From positions 1 through 64,000 of the forward strand of contig NZ_NHOY01000050.1 of assembly GCF_002252755.1 (NCBI RefSeq): a DNA stretch of 64,000 nt. The letters are read 5' to 3'. The translations under genes and the position numbers were made by a program. Shown piece after piece: positions 35,149 through 44,373 of the stretch. Source of the DNA: Halorubrum sp. Hd13. GTDB taxonomy: Archaea > Halobacteriota > Halobacteria > Halobacteriales > Haloferacaceae. The notes beneath the pieces were generated by a model. The model ran no database searches. It saw only the letters and a list, made by a program, of their open reading frames with translations, and was not told where the DNA came from. Numbering within the stretch: the stretch's first letter is position 1; every line of letters starts with the position of its first letter.

Positions 35149-36843
35149 ATGTCCGAGCGGAACGGCGGCCGGCTCCCGACCGACCTGGGAGTCATCGCCC
35201 GCGACGTCGGCTCGCTCCTCCTGATGGAGGCCGGGCTGATGACGGTCACCGTTGTCGTCGCCCTCGCGTTCCGGGAGTTTCACGCCGCGCTCGGCTTCCT
35301 CGTCGCGGGCGGCGCGACGGCCCTCGTCGGCGGGCTCGCGAATCGGCGGTTCGCCGACGCCCCAGACCCGAAGATGAAACACGGCATGGTGATCGCCGCC
35401 GGCGGGTGGCTCATGGTCGCCGTCTTCGGGGCGCTCCCGCTGTTCCTCACGGCGTGGCTGACGCCGTCCGCCGTCATGGACGCGTTCGTCCCCGCCGCCG
35501 CGGACACGGCCTCGTGGGAGCCGATCGCCGTCGGAGGGACCACGACGGTCTCCAGTCTCGCCTACTTCCGCGACCCCCTGCATGCCCTCTTCGAGAGCAT
35601 GAGCGGCTGGACCGGGAGCGGGCTGACGATGGCCGTCCACGAGCCGTCATTGCCGCGGGCAGTGCAGTGGTGGCGGTCGTTCATCCAGTGGGTCGGCGGC
35701 GTCGGCGTCATCGTCCTCACCGTCTCCATCCTCTCGCGTCCGGGAAGCGGGAGCTACGCGCTCTACAGGAGCGAGGCCCGGGAGCAGAAGATCCACCCGA
35801 GCGTCGTCTCGACGGTCCGGACGGTCTGGAAGCTCGTGGTCGGCTACACCCTGCTGGCGTTCGCGATGCTGTTCGTCGCGATCCGAGCGAGCGAGAGCGA
35901 CTACGCCGAGTCGCTCTCGCTCGGCGAAATCGCCTGGCAGGCGCTCAACCACGCCATGACCGGCCTGACGACGGGCGGGTTCTCCGTCACCGACAACTCG
36001 ATCGCGACGTACGGCTCCCCCCTGGTCGAGGTCGTGCTGTTGCCGATCATGGTCCTCGGCGCGATCGCGTTCCCGGTCCACTACGTCGTGCTCAGGGACC
36101 GGAGCGTACGCGAACTGGTCGCAGACCTCCAGACCAGGTGGCTGTTCGCGCTGCTCGGGGCCGGCGTCGCCGTGCTCGCGATACAGAACGTCGCGTCCGT
36201 TCCGGTCGCCGCCGGCGCGTTCGCGACGGAGTCGTTCCTCTCGTTCCCGGTTCCGCTCCTCGACGGCGCGGGGCTCGACGCGGTCCGGGACTCGGCGTTC
36301 CAGTGGATCAGCGCGCTGACCGCCACCGGCTTCCAGTCGGCGCCGATCGGGAGCTGGGTCGCGGGCGCGAAGGTGTTGGTCGTCGTCGCGATGGTGCTCG
36401 GCGGCGCCGCCGGGTCCACGGTCGGCGGCATCAAGATCATTCGTGCGTACACGGCCGCTCGCGGAATCATCTGGCAGTTCTCCCGCGTGTTCCTCCCGGG
36501 CAACGCCGTCGTCACCGCGCGCATCGGCGACCGCACGCTGGACCGCGAGACGATGGAGCGGGAGTTCAGCGAGGCCGCCATCGTCACGCTGCTGTGGGTC
36601 GTCGCGCTCGTCGTCGGGAGCCTCGTGCTGGTCAACGTCGCCGGCTCGGAGTTCGGCTACGCCGACGCGCTGTTCGAGGTCGCGAGCGCACAGGGGAACG
36701 TCGGGCTCTCGTCCGGGATCACCGGCCCGTCGATGTCGCCGGCGGCGGAGGCGATGTTCCTCTTCCACATGTGGATCGGCCGCCTGGAGATCATTCCGGT
36801 GCTCGTGTTCCTCCGAGCCGGTATCTGGGGGCTGAACCCGTGA
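35149..36843 (+). CDS. KtrB/TrkH-family K+ channel subunit, divergent filter
   Basis: A 564-residue channel subunit with four pore repeats. Filters read WTGSGLTM (P1), LTTGGFSV (P2), TATGFQSA (P3) and GNVGLSSG (P4). P4 has the GxVGLS(S/T)G form seen in KtrB, unlike the NIGPxFG of the two TrkH copies earlier in the cluster, and P1 has Gly-Ser where the others have Thr-Thr. The start is ATG 35149, 1 nt after the KtrA-like stop. The gap between transmembrane segments 2 and 3 contains a 40-residue extracellular loop (TPSAVMDAF...AYFRDP). K+ (or Na+/K+) uptake is expected; selectivity is open. Confidence 0.9.
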   Translation: MSERNGGRLPTDLGVIARDVGSLLLMEAGLMTVTVVVALAFREFHAALGFLVAGGATALVGGLANRRFADAPDPKMKHGMVIAAGGWLMVAVFGALPLFLTAWLTPSAVMDAFVPAAADTASWEPIAVGGTTTVSSLAYFRDPLHALFESMSGWTGSGLTMAVHEPSLPRAVQWWRSFIQWVGGVGVIVLTVSILSRPGSGSYALYRSEAREQKIHPSVVSTVRTVWKLVVGYTLLAFAMLFVAIRASESDYAESLSLGEIAWQALNHAMTGLTTGGFSVTDNSIATYGSPLVEVVLLPIMVLGAIAFPVHYVVLRDRSVRELVADLQTRWLFALLGAGVAVLAIQNVASVPVAAGAFATESFLSFPVPLLDGAGLDAVRDSAFQWISALTATGFQSAPIGSWVAGAKVLVVVAMVLGGAAGSTVGGIKIIRAYTAARGIIWQFSRVFLPGNAVVTARIGDRTLDRETMEREFSEAAIVTLLWVVALVVGSLVLVNVAGSEFGYADALFEVASAQGNVGLSSGITGPSMSPAAEAMFLFHMWIGRLEIIPVLVFLRAGIWGLNP

Positions 36844-36901
36844 CCGGCTCGACGCCGACGGTCACCGCCGGACGGCGATCGAACCCACGGCGCGGTCGGG
36901 G

Positions 36902-37258
36902 TCACTCCCCGTCGGCGTTCACGCGACCGATGAACGACCAGTGGGTCTCGTGAGTTCCGTTCGGAAGGGTCTCTTCGGTGACGTGGTAGAGGTACGGCCC
37001 GTGCGGACAGTCGTCACAGCCCTCCTGACAGGAGTACTGTTTCACGACTTCGGTGTATCCCTCGTGTTCGGTGACGCGCAGGATGTCCTCGCCGGCCTCC
37101 GCGTCGACCGGGAGCTCCGTCTCCTCGTGGTAGTGCAGCAGCTCCTGCGCGTGGACGATCGCCTTACGGAGCTCCTCCGGTGTGCAGTTTTTCAGCTGCT
37201 TGACGAGCTTCGGCGGTAATCCTTCGGACGGCGTCGGGGACTCCGATGGGTCGGTCAT
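36902..37258 (-). CDS. Uncharacterised Cys-cluster protein (DUF6788-like motif)
   Basis: A 118-residue protein with a helical N-terminal half (LPPKLVKQLKNCTPEELRKA) and a C-terminal motif CQEGCDDCPHGPYLYHVTEE (about 78-97). The C-x3-C-x2-C followed by HGPY-aromatic resembles DUF6788-type proteins found widely in archaea; that match is from memory. Zinc or metal binding is possible. The ATG at 37258 is preferred over 37285 because CGTTATGAGG lies about 25-30 nt upstream as a TATA-like element. It converges with the channel gene and diverges from the mutase gene. Confidence 0.75.
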   Translation of the reverse strand: MTDPSESPTPSEGLPPKLVKQLKNCTPEELRKAIVHAQELLHYHEETELPVDAEAGEDILRVTEHEGYTEVVKQYSCQEGCDDCPHGPYLYHVTEETLPNGTHETHWSFIGRVNADGE

Positions 37259-37348
37259 GGGTGGGGATTGACTCCGAGCCCTCATAACGGTCGGTGGCGA
37301 TTCGGACCGCCGGCGAATCCGGCCGGCCGCGCGGCAAATTGTAATGAA

Positions 37349-37357
37349 TATTTATAT
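37349..37357 (+). promoter_or_regulatory. TATA box of the mutase-like gene
   Basis: TATTTATAT ends 23 nt before ATG 37381, giving a leaderless transcript. It is one of the strongest TATA boxes in the window. Confidence 0.7.
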
Positions 37358-37380
37358 GAGTCCGGCGGGTAGCGGGCGGC

Positions 37381-39081
37381 ATGTATGACGACGAGGAGCT
37401 CTCCGAAATCCGCGAGGCCAAGGAGTCGTGGGAGGCGGAGACGCTCGACCCGACCCTCGACCGGCACGGCGAGCGGAACGAGCGGTTCGCGACGGTGTCG
37501 AACCACGAGGTCGACCGGCTGTACACCCCCGCGGACGTGGCCGACCTCGACTACGGCGAGGACCTCGGCTTCCCCGGCGAGGAGCCGTACACCCGGGGCG
37601 TCTACCCGACGATGCACCGCGGACGGACGTGGACGATGCGGCAGTTCGCGGGGTTCGGCACCGCCGAGGAGACGAACGAGCGCTTCCGCTACCTCATCGA
37701 CGAGGGCCAGACCGGGCTCTCGACCGCCTTCGACATGCCGTCGCTGATGGGGCTCGACTCCGACGACCCGATGTCGCTCGGCGAGGTCGGCAAGGAGGGC
37801 GTCGCCGTCGACACGCTCCGAGATATGGAGGTCCTCTTCGACGGGATCGACGTCGGCGAGGTGTCCACCTCCTTCACCATCAATCCCAGCGCGCCGGTGA
37901 TCTACGCGATGTACGTCGCGATCGCGGACCAGCAAGGGGTCCCGCGCGAGGAGCTTCGGGGCACCCTCCAGAACGACATGCTGAAGGAGTTCATCGCGCA
38001 GAAGGAGTGGGTGATCCCGCCGGAGCCCTCCCTCGACCTGGTGACGGACACGATCGAGTTCGCCGCCGACGAGACCCCGAAATTCAAACCGATCTCGGTG
38101 TCGGGGTACCACATCCGCGAGGCGGGCTCGACCGCGGTCCAGGAGCTCGCCTTCACCCTCGCCGACGGGTTCGCGTACGTCGAGGCGTGTCTCGACCGCG
38201 GGCTCGACGTCGACGAGTTCGCCCCGCAGCTCTCCTTCTTCTTCAACTCGCACAACTCGATCTTCGAGGAGGTCGCGAAGTTCCGGGCCGCTCGCCGGAT
38301 CTACGCGCGGATCATGGACGAGTGGTACGACGCCGAGGCCGACGCCTCGAAGCAGTTGAAGTTCCACACCCAGACCGCGGGCCAGTCGCTGACGGCCCAG
38401 CAACCCCTGAACAACGTCGTCCGCGTCACGCTACAGGCGCTGGCGGGCGTCTTGGGGGGAACCCAGAGCCTCCACACCAACTCCTTCGACGAGGCGCTGG
38501 CGCTCCCCTCCGAGCGGGCCGTGCGGGTCGCGCTCCGCACCCAGCAGATCATCGCGGAGGAGTCGGGCGCGGCCGACATCGTCGACCCGCTGGGCGGCTC
38601 CTTCGCGGTGGAGGCGCTCACGGACGAGGTGGAGGCGGAGGCGACCGCGTATATCGAAGAGATCCGAGAGATGGGCGACGGGTCGGTCCGCGACGGGGTG
38701 CTCGCCGGGATCGAGCAGGGGTACTTCCACCGCGAGATCCAGCAGGCCTCCTACGAGTACCAAGAGCGGGTCGACGAGGGCGAGGAGACCGTCGTCGGCG
38801 TCAACGCCTATCAGGTCGAAGAGGACACGGAGCCGGACCTGCTCCGGGTCGACGAGACGACCCGGGAGCGCCAGCTCGACCGGCTCGAGTCGGTGAAGGC
38901 GGAGCGCGACGACGACGCGGTCGACGCCGCCTTGGACGACCTCCGCGACGCGGTCGACGCCGGCGAGAACGTGATGCCCGCGATCGTCGCGGCGGTGAAG
39001 GCGTACGCGACGATGGGCGAGATCATGGCGGTGTTCGAGGCGGAGTACGGGACGTACCGCGAGCGTATCGGGGTGGCCTGA
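37381..39081 (+). CDS. B12-dependent acyl-CoA mutase large subunit, non-canonical substrate residues
   Basis: A 566-residue homologue of the methylmalonyl-CoA mutase (MCM) TIM-barrel subunit. The B12-contacting [10 protein letters not shown] (Tyr243, His244) and LRGTLQNDMLKE are kept. Two substrate-defining residues differ: Phe89 in RQFAGFGTAEE where MCM has Tyr (Tyr89 of Propionibacterium MutB), and Asp219 in PSLD where MCM has the carboxylate-binding Arg (PSMR). Isobutyryl-CoA mutases have Phe and Gln at these sites, so this enzyme probably acts on another acyl-CoA. There is no B12-binding domain; it needs a separate small subunit not seen here. About 60% similar by eye to the paralogue at 42.3 kb. 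Confidence 0.88.
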   Translation: MYDDEELSEIREAKESWEAETLDPTLDRHGERNERFATVSNHEVDRLYTPADVADLDYGEDLGFPGEEPYTRGVYPTMHRGRTWTMRQFAGFGTAEETNERFRYLIDEGQTGLSTAFDMPSLMGLDSDDPMSLGEVGKEGVAVDTLRDMEVLFDGIDVGEVSTSFTINPSAPVIYAMYVAIADQQGVPREELRGTLQNDMLKEFIAQKEWVIPPEPSLDLVTDTIEFAADETPKFKPISVSGYHIREAGSTAVQELAFTLADGFAYVEACLDRGLDVDEFAPQLSFFFNSHNSIFEEVAKFRAARRIYARIMDEWYDAEADASKQLKFHTQTAGQSLTAQQPLNNVVRVTLQALAGVLGGTQSLHTNSFDEALALPSERAVRVALRTQQIIAEESGAADIVDPLGGSFAVEALTDEVEAEATAYIEEIREMGDGSVRDGVLAGIEQGYFHREIQQASYEYQERVDEGEETVVGVNAYQVEEDTEPDLLRVDETTRERQLDRLESVKAERDDDAVDAALDDLRDAVDAGENVMPAIVAAVKAYATMGEIMAVFEAEYGTYRERIGVA

Positions 39082-39149
39082 GCGGGGAAAAAGCGGGGAC
39101 GTCGAAGCGGACGGACCGACCGCGCGCGAAGCCGCATCGATCCGCCGCG

Positions 39150-39413
39150 TTACGCCGGATCGACCGGCCGCGCGGACTCCGCGCACCACGCGTTGCCCCG
39201 GCGACCAGCGCGCCGCAGGTCGAGCTCGACGACCGTGCCGGCGTCGAGCGACGACAGCTCGGCCTCCACGTCGGGATCGTCGTACTCGACGACGTACAGC
39301 GTCCCGTTCCGGGGGTATTCACGGAGCGTGATCGCCCCGTGGTCGTTGCACGCGTCCACGATCGTGTACTTGCCAGTGCGATCCATCCCGTGTGGCGCTA
39401 CGAAGTAACCCAT
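39150..39413 (-). CDS. Small conserved haloarchaeal protein
   Basis: An 87-residue acidic protein opening MGYFVAPHGMDRTGKYTIVD and rich in short strands (GAITLREYPRNGTLYVVEYD, TVVELDLRRAG). It looks like a small beta-barrel. I do not recognise the family beyond its haloarchaeal look. ATG 39413 is chosen; an in-frame GTG 11 codons upstream is possible. It is divergent from the CoA-biosynthesis gene with an 83-nt gap. Function unknown. Confidence 0.7.
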   Translation of the reverse strand: MGYFVAPHGMDRTGKYTIVDACNDHGAITLREYPRNGTLYVVEYDDPDVEAELSSLDAGTVVELDLRRAGRRGNAWCAESARPVDPA

Positions 39414-39467
39414 GTTAACGTTTGTGCGTACGGGTACCGGAGCCACACGGTGGCCGCGAACGGTCCA

Positions 39468-39475
39468 CTTTAATC
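39468..39475 (+). promoter_or_regulatory. TATA box of the phosphopantoate ligase gene
   Basis: CTTTAATC lies 22-29 nt before ATG 39497, consistent with a leaderless transcript. Confidence 0.6.
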
Positions 39476-39496
39476 GGCGCGCCGCCTCGCTCCGGT

Positions 39497-40261
39497 ATGA
39501 CGGAGACGGAGGTCCCGGAGGACCACCCGCGGTACGCCTCGCTCGTGACGCGCCACCGGATCGAGGAGGGGGTGAAGAAGGGGATCACATCGAAGCAGGG
39601 ACTCATCGCCCAGGGACGCGCGGAGGCCTTCGACTACCTCCTCGGCGAGCGGACCCTCCCGAGCGCCGACCGCGCCGCGCGCGCCGCCGCGGCGACCCTG
39701 CTGGCGGCCGACCGTCCGGTGATCTCGGTGAACGGCAACGTCGCGGCCCTCGCCCCCGCGGAGACGGTCGCGCTCGCCGAGGCGGTCGACGCCGACCTGG
39801 AGGTGAACCTCTTCAACCACACCGACGAGCGCGTCCGGCGCATCGCCGACCACCTCCGCGAGCACGGCGCCGACCGGGTCAAGGGCATGGCCGGCGACGG
39901 GGAGATCCCCGGCCTGTCGCACGCTCGCGGCGTCGTCGACGCCGACGGGATCGAGGCGGCCGACGTCGTGGTCGTCCCGCTGGAGGACGGCGACCGCGCG
40001 GCGGCGCTCGACGCGATGGGGAAGACGGAGATCGTGATCGACCTGAATCCCGGGAGTCGGTCGCCGCGGACCGCGGACGTTCCGATCGTCGACAACCTGA
40101 TCCGGGCGGTGCCGAACGTCGCGTCGCACGCGCGAGACCTCGCGGACGCGTCTCACGAGGAGCTGCGGGAGATCGTCGACGCGTTCGACGCCGACGAGGC
40201 GCTCGCGGCGGCGGAAGCGGCCATCCGAGAGGGGTCGTTCGAGACTCCGGCCGAGGCGTAA
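39497..40261 (+). CDS. 4-phosphopantoate--beta-alanine ligase (phosphopantothenate synthetase)
   Basis: A 254-residue archaeal enzyme (former DUF137) that joins 4-phosphopantoate and beta-alanine using ATP, replacing the bacterial pantothenate synthetase/kinase order in CoA synthesis. Typical parts: VPEDHPRYASLVTRHRIEEG at the N-terminus, KGITSKQGLIAQGRAEAFDY, VISVNGNVAALAP, EVNLFNHTDERV and IVIDLNPGSRSPRTADVPIV with VDNLIRAVPN. Length is normal. It lies between two acyl-CoA mutase genes, consistent with a CoA theme, although co-regulation is not shown. Confidence 0.93.
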   Translation: MTETEVPEDHPRYASLVTRHRIEEGVKKGITSKQGLIAQGRAEAFDYLLGERTLPSADRAARAAAATLLAADRPVISVNGNVAALAPAETVALAEAVDADLEVNLFNHTDERVRRIADHLREHGADRVKGMAGDGEIPGLSHARGVVDADGIEAADVVVVPLEDGDRAAALDAMGKTEIVIDLNPGSRSPRTADVPIVDNLIRAVPNVASHARDLADASHEELREIVDAFDADEALAAAEAAIREGSFETPAEA

Positions 40262-40423
40262 TCGGACGGAATCCCGCCCGAGACGTACTCAGACGAATCG
40301 CCTCGGCCGGCGTCTCGGGCGGAGATCGGCCGCCCGGCGCGTGGCCGGAGGTGTTGAGAATACAACCCGTAGCGACGTCGAAACGCCGGAACTGCAAAGT
40401 CCGCTCCCGACGTAGGCCCGGCC

Positions 40424-40873
40424 ATGGAACTCGACGAGACGGACCGCGCCATCCTCAGGATCCTCCAAGAGGACGCTCGGACGCCGTTCTCGGAGATCGC
40501 GCGGCGGATCGACATGTCGAGCGCGACCGTCCACGACCGAGTGGGGCGGATGGAGGAGGCCGGCGTCATCGAGGGGTACCACGCGGAGGTCGACCCCAAG
40601 GCCGTCGGTTACGGCGTCAGCGCGTTCGTCGGACTCCGCATCGAGCAGGGACGCGAGGAGGACGCGCTCGACCGGCTCCGCGACATCGACGGCGTCAGCG
40701 AGATCCACCTGACGACCGGCAAGTGGGACGTCATCTTGCGCGTCGTCGCCGCCGACACCGACAGCCTCCGCGATCTGATGTTCGACGAGATAGCGGAGAT
40801 GGACGGGTTCTCGCGGTCGCAGACCATGATCATCCTCGGCACCGACTTCGAGGCCGACGGCCCGCCGATCTGA
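40424..40873 (+). CDS. Lrp/AsnC family transcriptional regulator
   Basis: A 149-residue regulator. The N-terminal winged HTH ([20 protein letters not shown], then [20 protein letters not shown]) is followed by the AsnC ligand-binding alpha/beta domain with VGLRIEQG and [15 protein letters not shown]. Octamer-forming, amino-acid-responsive regulators of this type are common in haloarchaea. The target is not evident; neighbours are CoA and mutase genes. Confidence 0.95.
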   Translation: MELDETDRAILRILQEDARTPFSEIARRIDMSSATVHDRVGRMEEAGVIEGYHAEVDPKAVGYGVSAFVGLRIEQGREEDALDRLRDIDGVSEIHLTTGKWDVILRVVAADTDSLRDLMFDEIAEMDGFSRSQTMIILGTDFEADGPPI

Positions 40874-40976
40874 GCGGGGCTCCGCGCCGCGTCGCGCCAT
40901 CGGGGACCCGTCGCGGACGACGACGAGGCGAGCCGGGACCGGAACGCTCAACTCGGGAACACTCCGAACGGGAGTC

Positions 40977-42131
40977 ATGAGCACACCGGTCGCCGGACGG
41001 ATCAGGCAGTCTCCGGAGCGGGCGTGGGCGGCGGTCGTCGGCGGGGTCGCGCTCCTGCTCGCGGTCGGATCGGTCGTCTTCCCGCGAGCCGTGTACGATC
41101 GGTTCGTCTGGCGGTACTTCTGGGGACCGGTCGTCGCCGACGGGCAGGGGGCGCAGTGCGCCGTCCGGGACGCTGGCGGCACGGAGTTGCTCGGGGGCTC
41201 GGGCGCGTGTCAGGCCGCCGTCGACGCTGGGGAAGTCGTCGCGTTCCCGGGGTACACCACCGTCTCGACGGTGAGCTACGTGGTCGTTCTGCTCGGGATG
41301 CTGATCGGCGTCGTCTTCCTGCTCCGCCGGTTGGATATCGGCGACGAGCTGCGGTTCTTCTACGCGCTGTTCCCGTTCATGCTGCTCGGCGGCGCGCTCC
41401 GCACCGTCGAGGACTCGGGGGTCGCCGCGGTCCGCGCCGGCACGGAGCCGCTGATCCCCTTCCCCGCGAGCGCGGTGCTGATCAGCCCGTTCATCTACTT
41501 CACCGCGTTCGGGGTCACCCTCGCCTGCGTCATCGCGGCGTACGCGCTGGCGGACCGCGGGGTCGTCGACGACTACGCCCGACCGCTGTTCGCGATGGGG
41601 ACGCTCGCCCTCGCGGCCTCGCTCGGCTACCTCTCGTACCTCGCCGCCGCGACCGACTACGTCGAGTTCTACCCGCAGGTGCTCGCGCTCACGCTGCTCC
41701 TCGCGACCGTCTCGACGGCGGCCACCTGGAAGCTCGCGACGGCGTACGAACCGACGGTCCGGCAGGGGACGGGGGCCGCGGGGATCGTCATCATCTGGGG
41801 CCACGCGATCGACGGCGTCGCCAACGTGATCGGGCTCAACTGGATGCCGGCGCTGACCGGGACCGCGAACCTCGTGCCGAAACACGTCGTCAACGCGCTG
41901 ATCGTGAACTGGACCGGGCGGCTCCTCCCGGACTCGGTCCTCGCCGTCACCGGCGACGCGTGGCCGTTCCTCCTCGTCAAGCTCGCGGCCGCGACGTTCG
42001 TCGTCTGGGTGTTCAACGGCGAGATGTTCGAGGAGTCGCCGCGCTACACGCTGATGCTGCTCATCACCGTGCTGGCCGTCGGGCTCGGACCCGGGACGCG
42101 GGACATGCTCCGAGCCACCTTCGGGGTCTGA
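40977..42131 (+). CDS. DUF63 family membrane protein
   Basis: A 384-residue protein with about nine to ten transmembrane helices. Typical DUF63 segments are [13 protein letters not shown] near the N-terminus, [49 protein letters not shown] and [13 protein letters not shown]. Conserved polar residues within helices (GxxRTVEDSG, WGHxxDG) suggest a transport or membrane-enzyme function, but none is known for this archaeal family. Starts ATG 40977. Confidence 0.9.
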   Translation: MSTPVAGRIRQSPERAWAAVVGGVALLLAVGSVVFPRAVYDRFVWRYFWGPVVADGQGAQCAVRDAGGTELLGGSGACQAAVDAGEVVAFPGYTTVSTVSYVVVLLGMLIGVVFLLRRLDIGDELRFFYALFPFMLLGGALRTVEDSGVAAVRAGTEPLIPFPASAVLISPFIYFTAFGVTLACVIAAYALADRGVVDDYARPLFAMGTLALAASLGYLSYLAAATDYVEFYPQVLALTLLLATVSTAATWKLATAYEPTVRQGTGAAGIVIIWGHAIDGVANVIGLNWMPALTGTANLVPKHVVNALIVNWTGRLLPDSVLAVTGDAWPFLLVKLAAATFVVWVFNGEMFEESPRYTLMLLITVLAVGLGPGTRDMLRATFGV

Positions 42132-42295
42132 GTACCGGAGGCCGACCCGTCTGACCCCGCCGGTCGCGTCGTCGCCGGCGGTCCGCCCCGGTCGCAGGCG
42201 GAGGGGTTCTCCCTCGCCCCGTCGCCGTCGTCGAACTGTCGGCGTTACGCCATTCCCGAAAAGGGTTAAGTCGTGTTCGGACGACTGGTTCACTA

Positions 42296-43972
42296 ATGTA
42301 CGATCCTGAGGAACTGGCCGAGATTCGGGAGGCCAAGGAGTCGTGGGAGTCCGGGACCTACGGCGAGACGGTCGACCGGTTCGGGGAGCGCAAGGAGACG
42401 TTCACCACCGACACGGGCGGCCAGGAGGTCGACCCGCTGTACACCCCCGCCGACGTCCCCGACCACGACTACCGCGAGGACGTCGGGAACCCGGGCGAGG
42501 AGCCGTACACGCGCGGCGTCTACTCGACGATGCACCGCGGCCGGCTCTGGACGATGCGCCAGTACGCGGGGATGGGCACCGCCGCGGAGACGAACGAGCG
42601 GTTCAACTACCTCATCGACGAGGGCTCCTCCGGGCTCTCGATGGCGTTCGACCTCCCGACCCAGATGGGGTACGACTCCGACGCCGCGATGGCCGAGGGC
42701 GAGGTGGGGCGCTCGGGCGTCGCCATCGACACCCTCGACGACTTCGAGACGGTCTTCGACGGGATCCCCTTAGACGAGGTGTCGACCTCGATGACGATCA
42801 ACGCCCCCGCGGCCGTCCTCCTCGCGATGTACGTCGCGATGGGCGACGAGCAAGGGGTTCCGCGCGAGGAGCTCCGGGGCACCATCCAGAACGACATCAT
42901 GAAGGAGTACATCGCGCGGAACCTCTACATCTACCCGCCGAAGCAGTCGATGCGGCTGATCACGGACATCTTCGACTTCTGCGCCGCGGAGACCCCCAGA
43001 TTCAACACGATCTCCATCTCGGGGTACCACATCCGCGAGGCGGGCTCGACGGCCGCCCAAGAGGTCGCGTTCACGCTCGGCGACGGGATCGAGTACGTGC
43101 AGGCCGCGATCGACGCCGGCCTCGACGTCGACGAGTTCGCCCCGCAGCTCTCCTTCTTCTTCAACGCCCACAACAACGTCTTCGAGGAAGCCGCGAAGTT
43201 CCGCGCCGCCAGGCGCATGTGGGCGAAGATCATGGAGGAGCGGTTCGACGCGGAGAACCCCAAGTCGAAACAGCTCAAGTTCCACACCCAGACCGGCGGC
43301 TCCACCCTCACCGCCCAGCAGATCGAGAACAACGTCGTCCGCGTCGCGTATCAGGCGCTCGCGGCCGTGTTGGGCGGAACGCAGAGCCTCCACACGAACG
43401 GGAAAGACGAGGCGCTCGCGCTCCCCACCGAGAAGTCGGTCCGGACCGCGCTTCGCACCCAGCAGATCCTCGCGCACGAGTCCGGCGCGGCCGACACGAT
43501 CGACCCGCTGGCCGGGTCGTACTACGTGGAGAGCCTCACCGACGGGATCGAGGAGGAGGCGTTCGAGATCCTCGACGAGGTCGACCGCCGCGGCGGAATG
43601 TTAGAGGCGGTCGAGAGCCAGTGGGTCCAGCGGCAGATACAGGACGTCGCCTTCGAGCGCCAGCGGGAGGTCGAGGAGGGAGAGCGGATCATCGTCGGTG
43701 TCAACGAGTACGCGGTCGACGAGGAGCCGGAGATGGACCTCGAAGAGGTGGACCCCGAGCAGGAGCAGAACCAGCGCGAGCGCCTGCAGGAGGTGAAGGC
43801 CGACCGCGACGACGACGCGGTGGCGGACGCGCTCGGGTCGCTTCGCGAGGCCGCGCGGGGCACCGAGAACGTGATGCCGCACGTCGTCGACGCCGTGAAG
43901 GCGTACGCGACGGTCCAGGAGATATCGGACGTGTTCCGCGACGAGTTCGGCGAGTACAAGCCGGGGCGGTAG
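42296..43972 (+). CDS. mut: Methylmalonyl-CoA mutase large (catalytic) subunit
   Basis: A 558-residue MCM alpha/large subunit without the B12-binding domain. It interconverts (R)-methylmalonyl-CoA and succinyl-CoA. MCM-defining residues are present: Tyr90 in RQYAGMGTA, Arg220 in QSMR (binds the substrate carboxylate), and the [10 protein letters not shown] His/Tyr pair. [12 protein letters not shown]-type and [15 protein letters not shown] segments are typical. The start ATG 42296 is about 25 nt after a TATA-like AAGGGTTAAG. Methylmalonyl-CoA epimerase is 1.3 kb downstream. In haloarchaea the small B12 subunit is encoded elsewhere. Confidence 0.93.
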   Translation: MYDPEELAEIREAKESWESGTYGETVDRFGERKETFTTDTGGQEVDPLYTPADVPDHDYREDVGNPGEEPYTRGVYSTMHRGRLWTMRQYAGMGTAAETNERFNYLIDEGSSGLSMAFDLPTQMGYDSDAAMAEGEVGRSGVAIDTLDDFETVFDGIPLDEVSTSMTINAPAAVLLAMYVAMGDEQGVPREELRGTIQNDIMKEYIARNLYIYPPKQSMRLITDIFDFCAAETPRFNTISISGYHIREAGSTAAQEVAFTLGDGIEYVQAAIDAGLDVDEFAPQLSFFFNAHNNVFEEAAKFRAARRMWAKIMEERFDAENPKSKQLKFHTQTGGSTLTAQQIENNVVRVAYQALAAVLGGTQSLHTNGKDEALALPTEKSVRTALRTQQILAHESGAADTIDPLAGSYYVESLTDGIEEEAFEILDEVDRRGGMLEAVESQWVQRQIQDVAFERQREVEEGERIIVGVNEYAVDEEPEMDLEEVDPEQEQNQRERLQEVKADRDDDAVADALGSLREAARGTENVMPHVVDAVKAYATVQEISDVFRDEFGEYKPGR

Positions 43973-43981
43973 GGCGGCGAC

Positions 43982-44296
43982 CTACCGAAGCCGCACCGCG
44001 GTCCCGTACGCGAGGATCTCCGCGCCGCTGTCGGCGATCGAGGAGGTCGTGTACCGGACGTTGATCACGCCGTCGGCGCCGAGCGCCTCCGCCTCCTCGA
44101 TCATGCGGTCCTGCGCCTGGTCCCGCGCGTCGGTCATCAGCTCGGTGTACCCCTTCAGCTCGCCGCCCGCGAGGTTGCGGAGGCCCTGCGTGATGTCGCG
44201 GCCGACGTTGCGAGCGCGGACCGTGTTCCCGCGGACGAGCCCGAGCGTCTCGGTCACTTCCTTGCCGGCGATCGATTCGGTGTTGGAGAGCTCCAT
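43982..44296 (-). CDS. YbjQ/UPF0145 family protein
   Basis: A 104-residue protein of the YbjQ (DUF74, heavy-metal-binding) family: SNTESIAGKEVTETLGLVRG at the start, then KGYTELMTDARDQAQDRM and EEAEALGADGVINVRYTTSS. It forms pentameric beta-rings in structures; physiological role unclear. Starts ATG 44296 with a strong TATA (44321-44330) at leaderless spacing. Confidence 0.93.
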   Translation of the reverse strand: MELSNTESIAGKEVTETLGLVRGNTVRARNVGRDITQGLRNLAGGELKGYTELMTDARDQAQDRMIEEAEALGADGVINVRYTTSSIADSGAEILAYGTAVRLR

Positions 44297-44320
44297 GTGA
44301 GGCCGATTCGTCGACCACCG

Positions 44321-44330
44321 ATATAAATCT
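44321..44330 (-). promoter_or_regulatory. TATA box of the YbjQ-family gene
   Basis: On the minus strand AGATTTATAT lies 25-34 nt upstream of ATG 44296. Confidence 0.7.
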
Positions 44331-44373
44331 CGACGACGGTCGACCGCTCCGGCCGCCGCCGCGCCGCCGGTCC

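Noticed and set aside
37381-43972. Two mutase genes as a composite transposon or recent tandem duplication
   Set aside because: The proteins differ at many sites, including functional ones, and normal core genes lie between. There are no terminal repeats or transposase, so the duplication is old.
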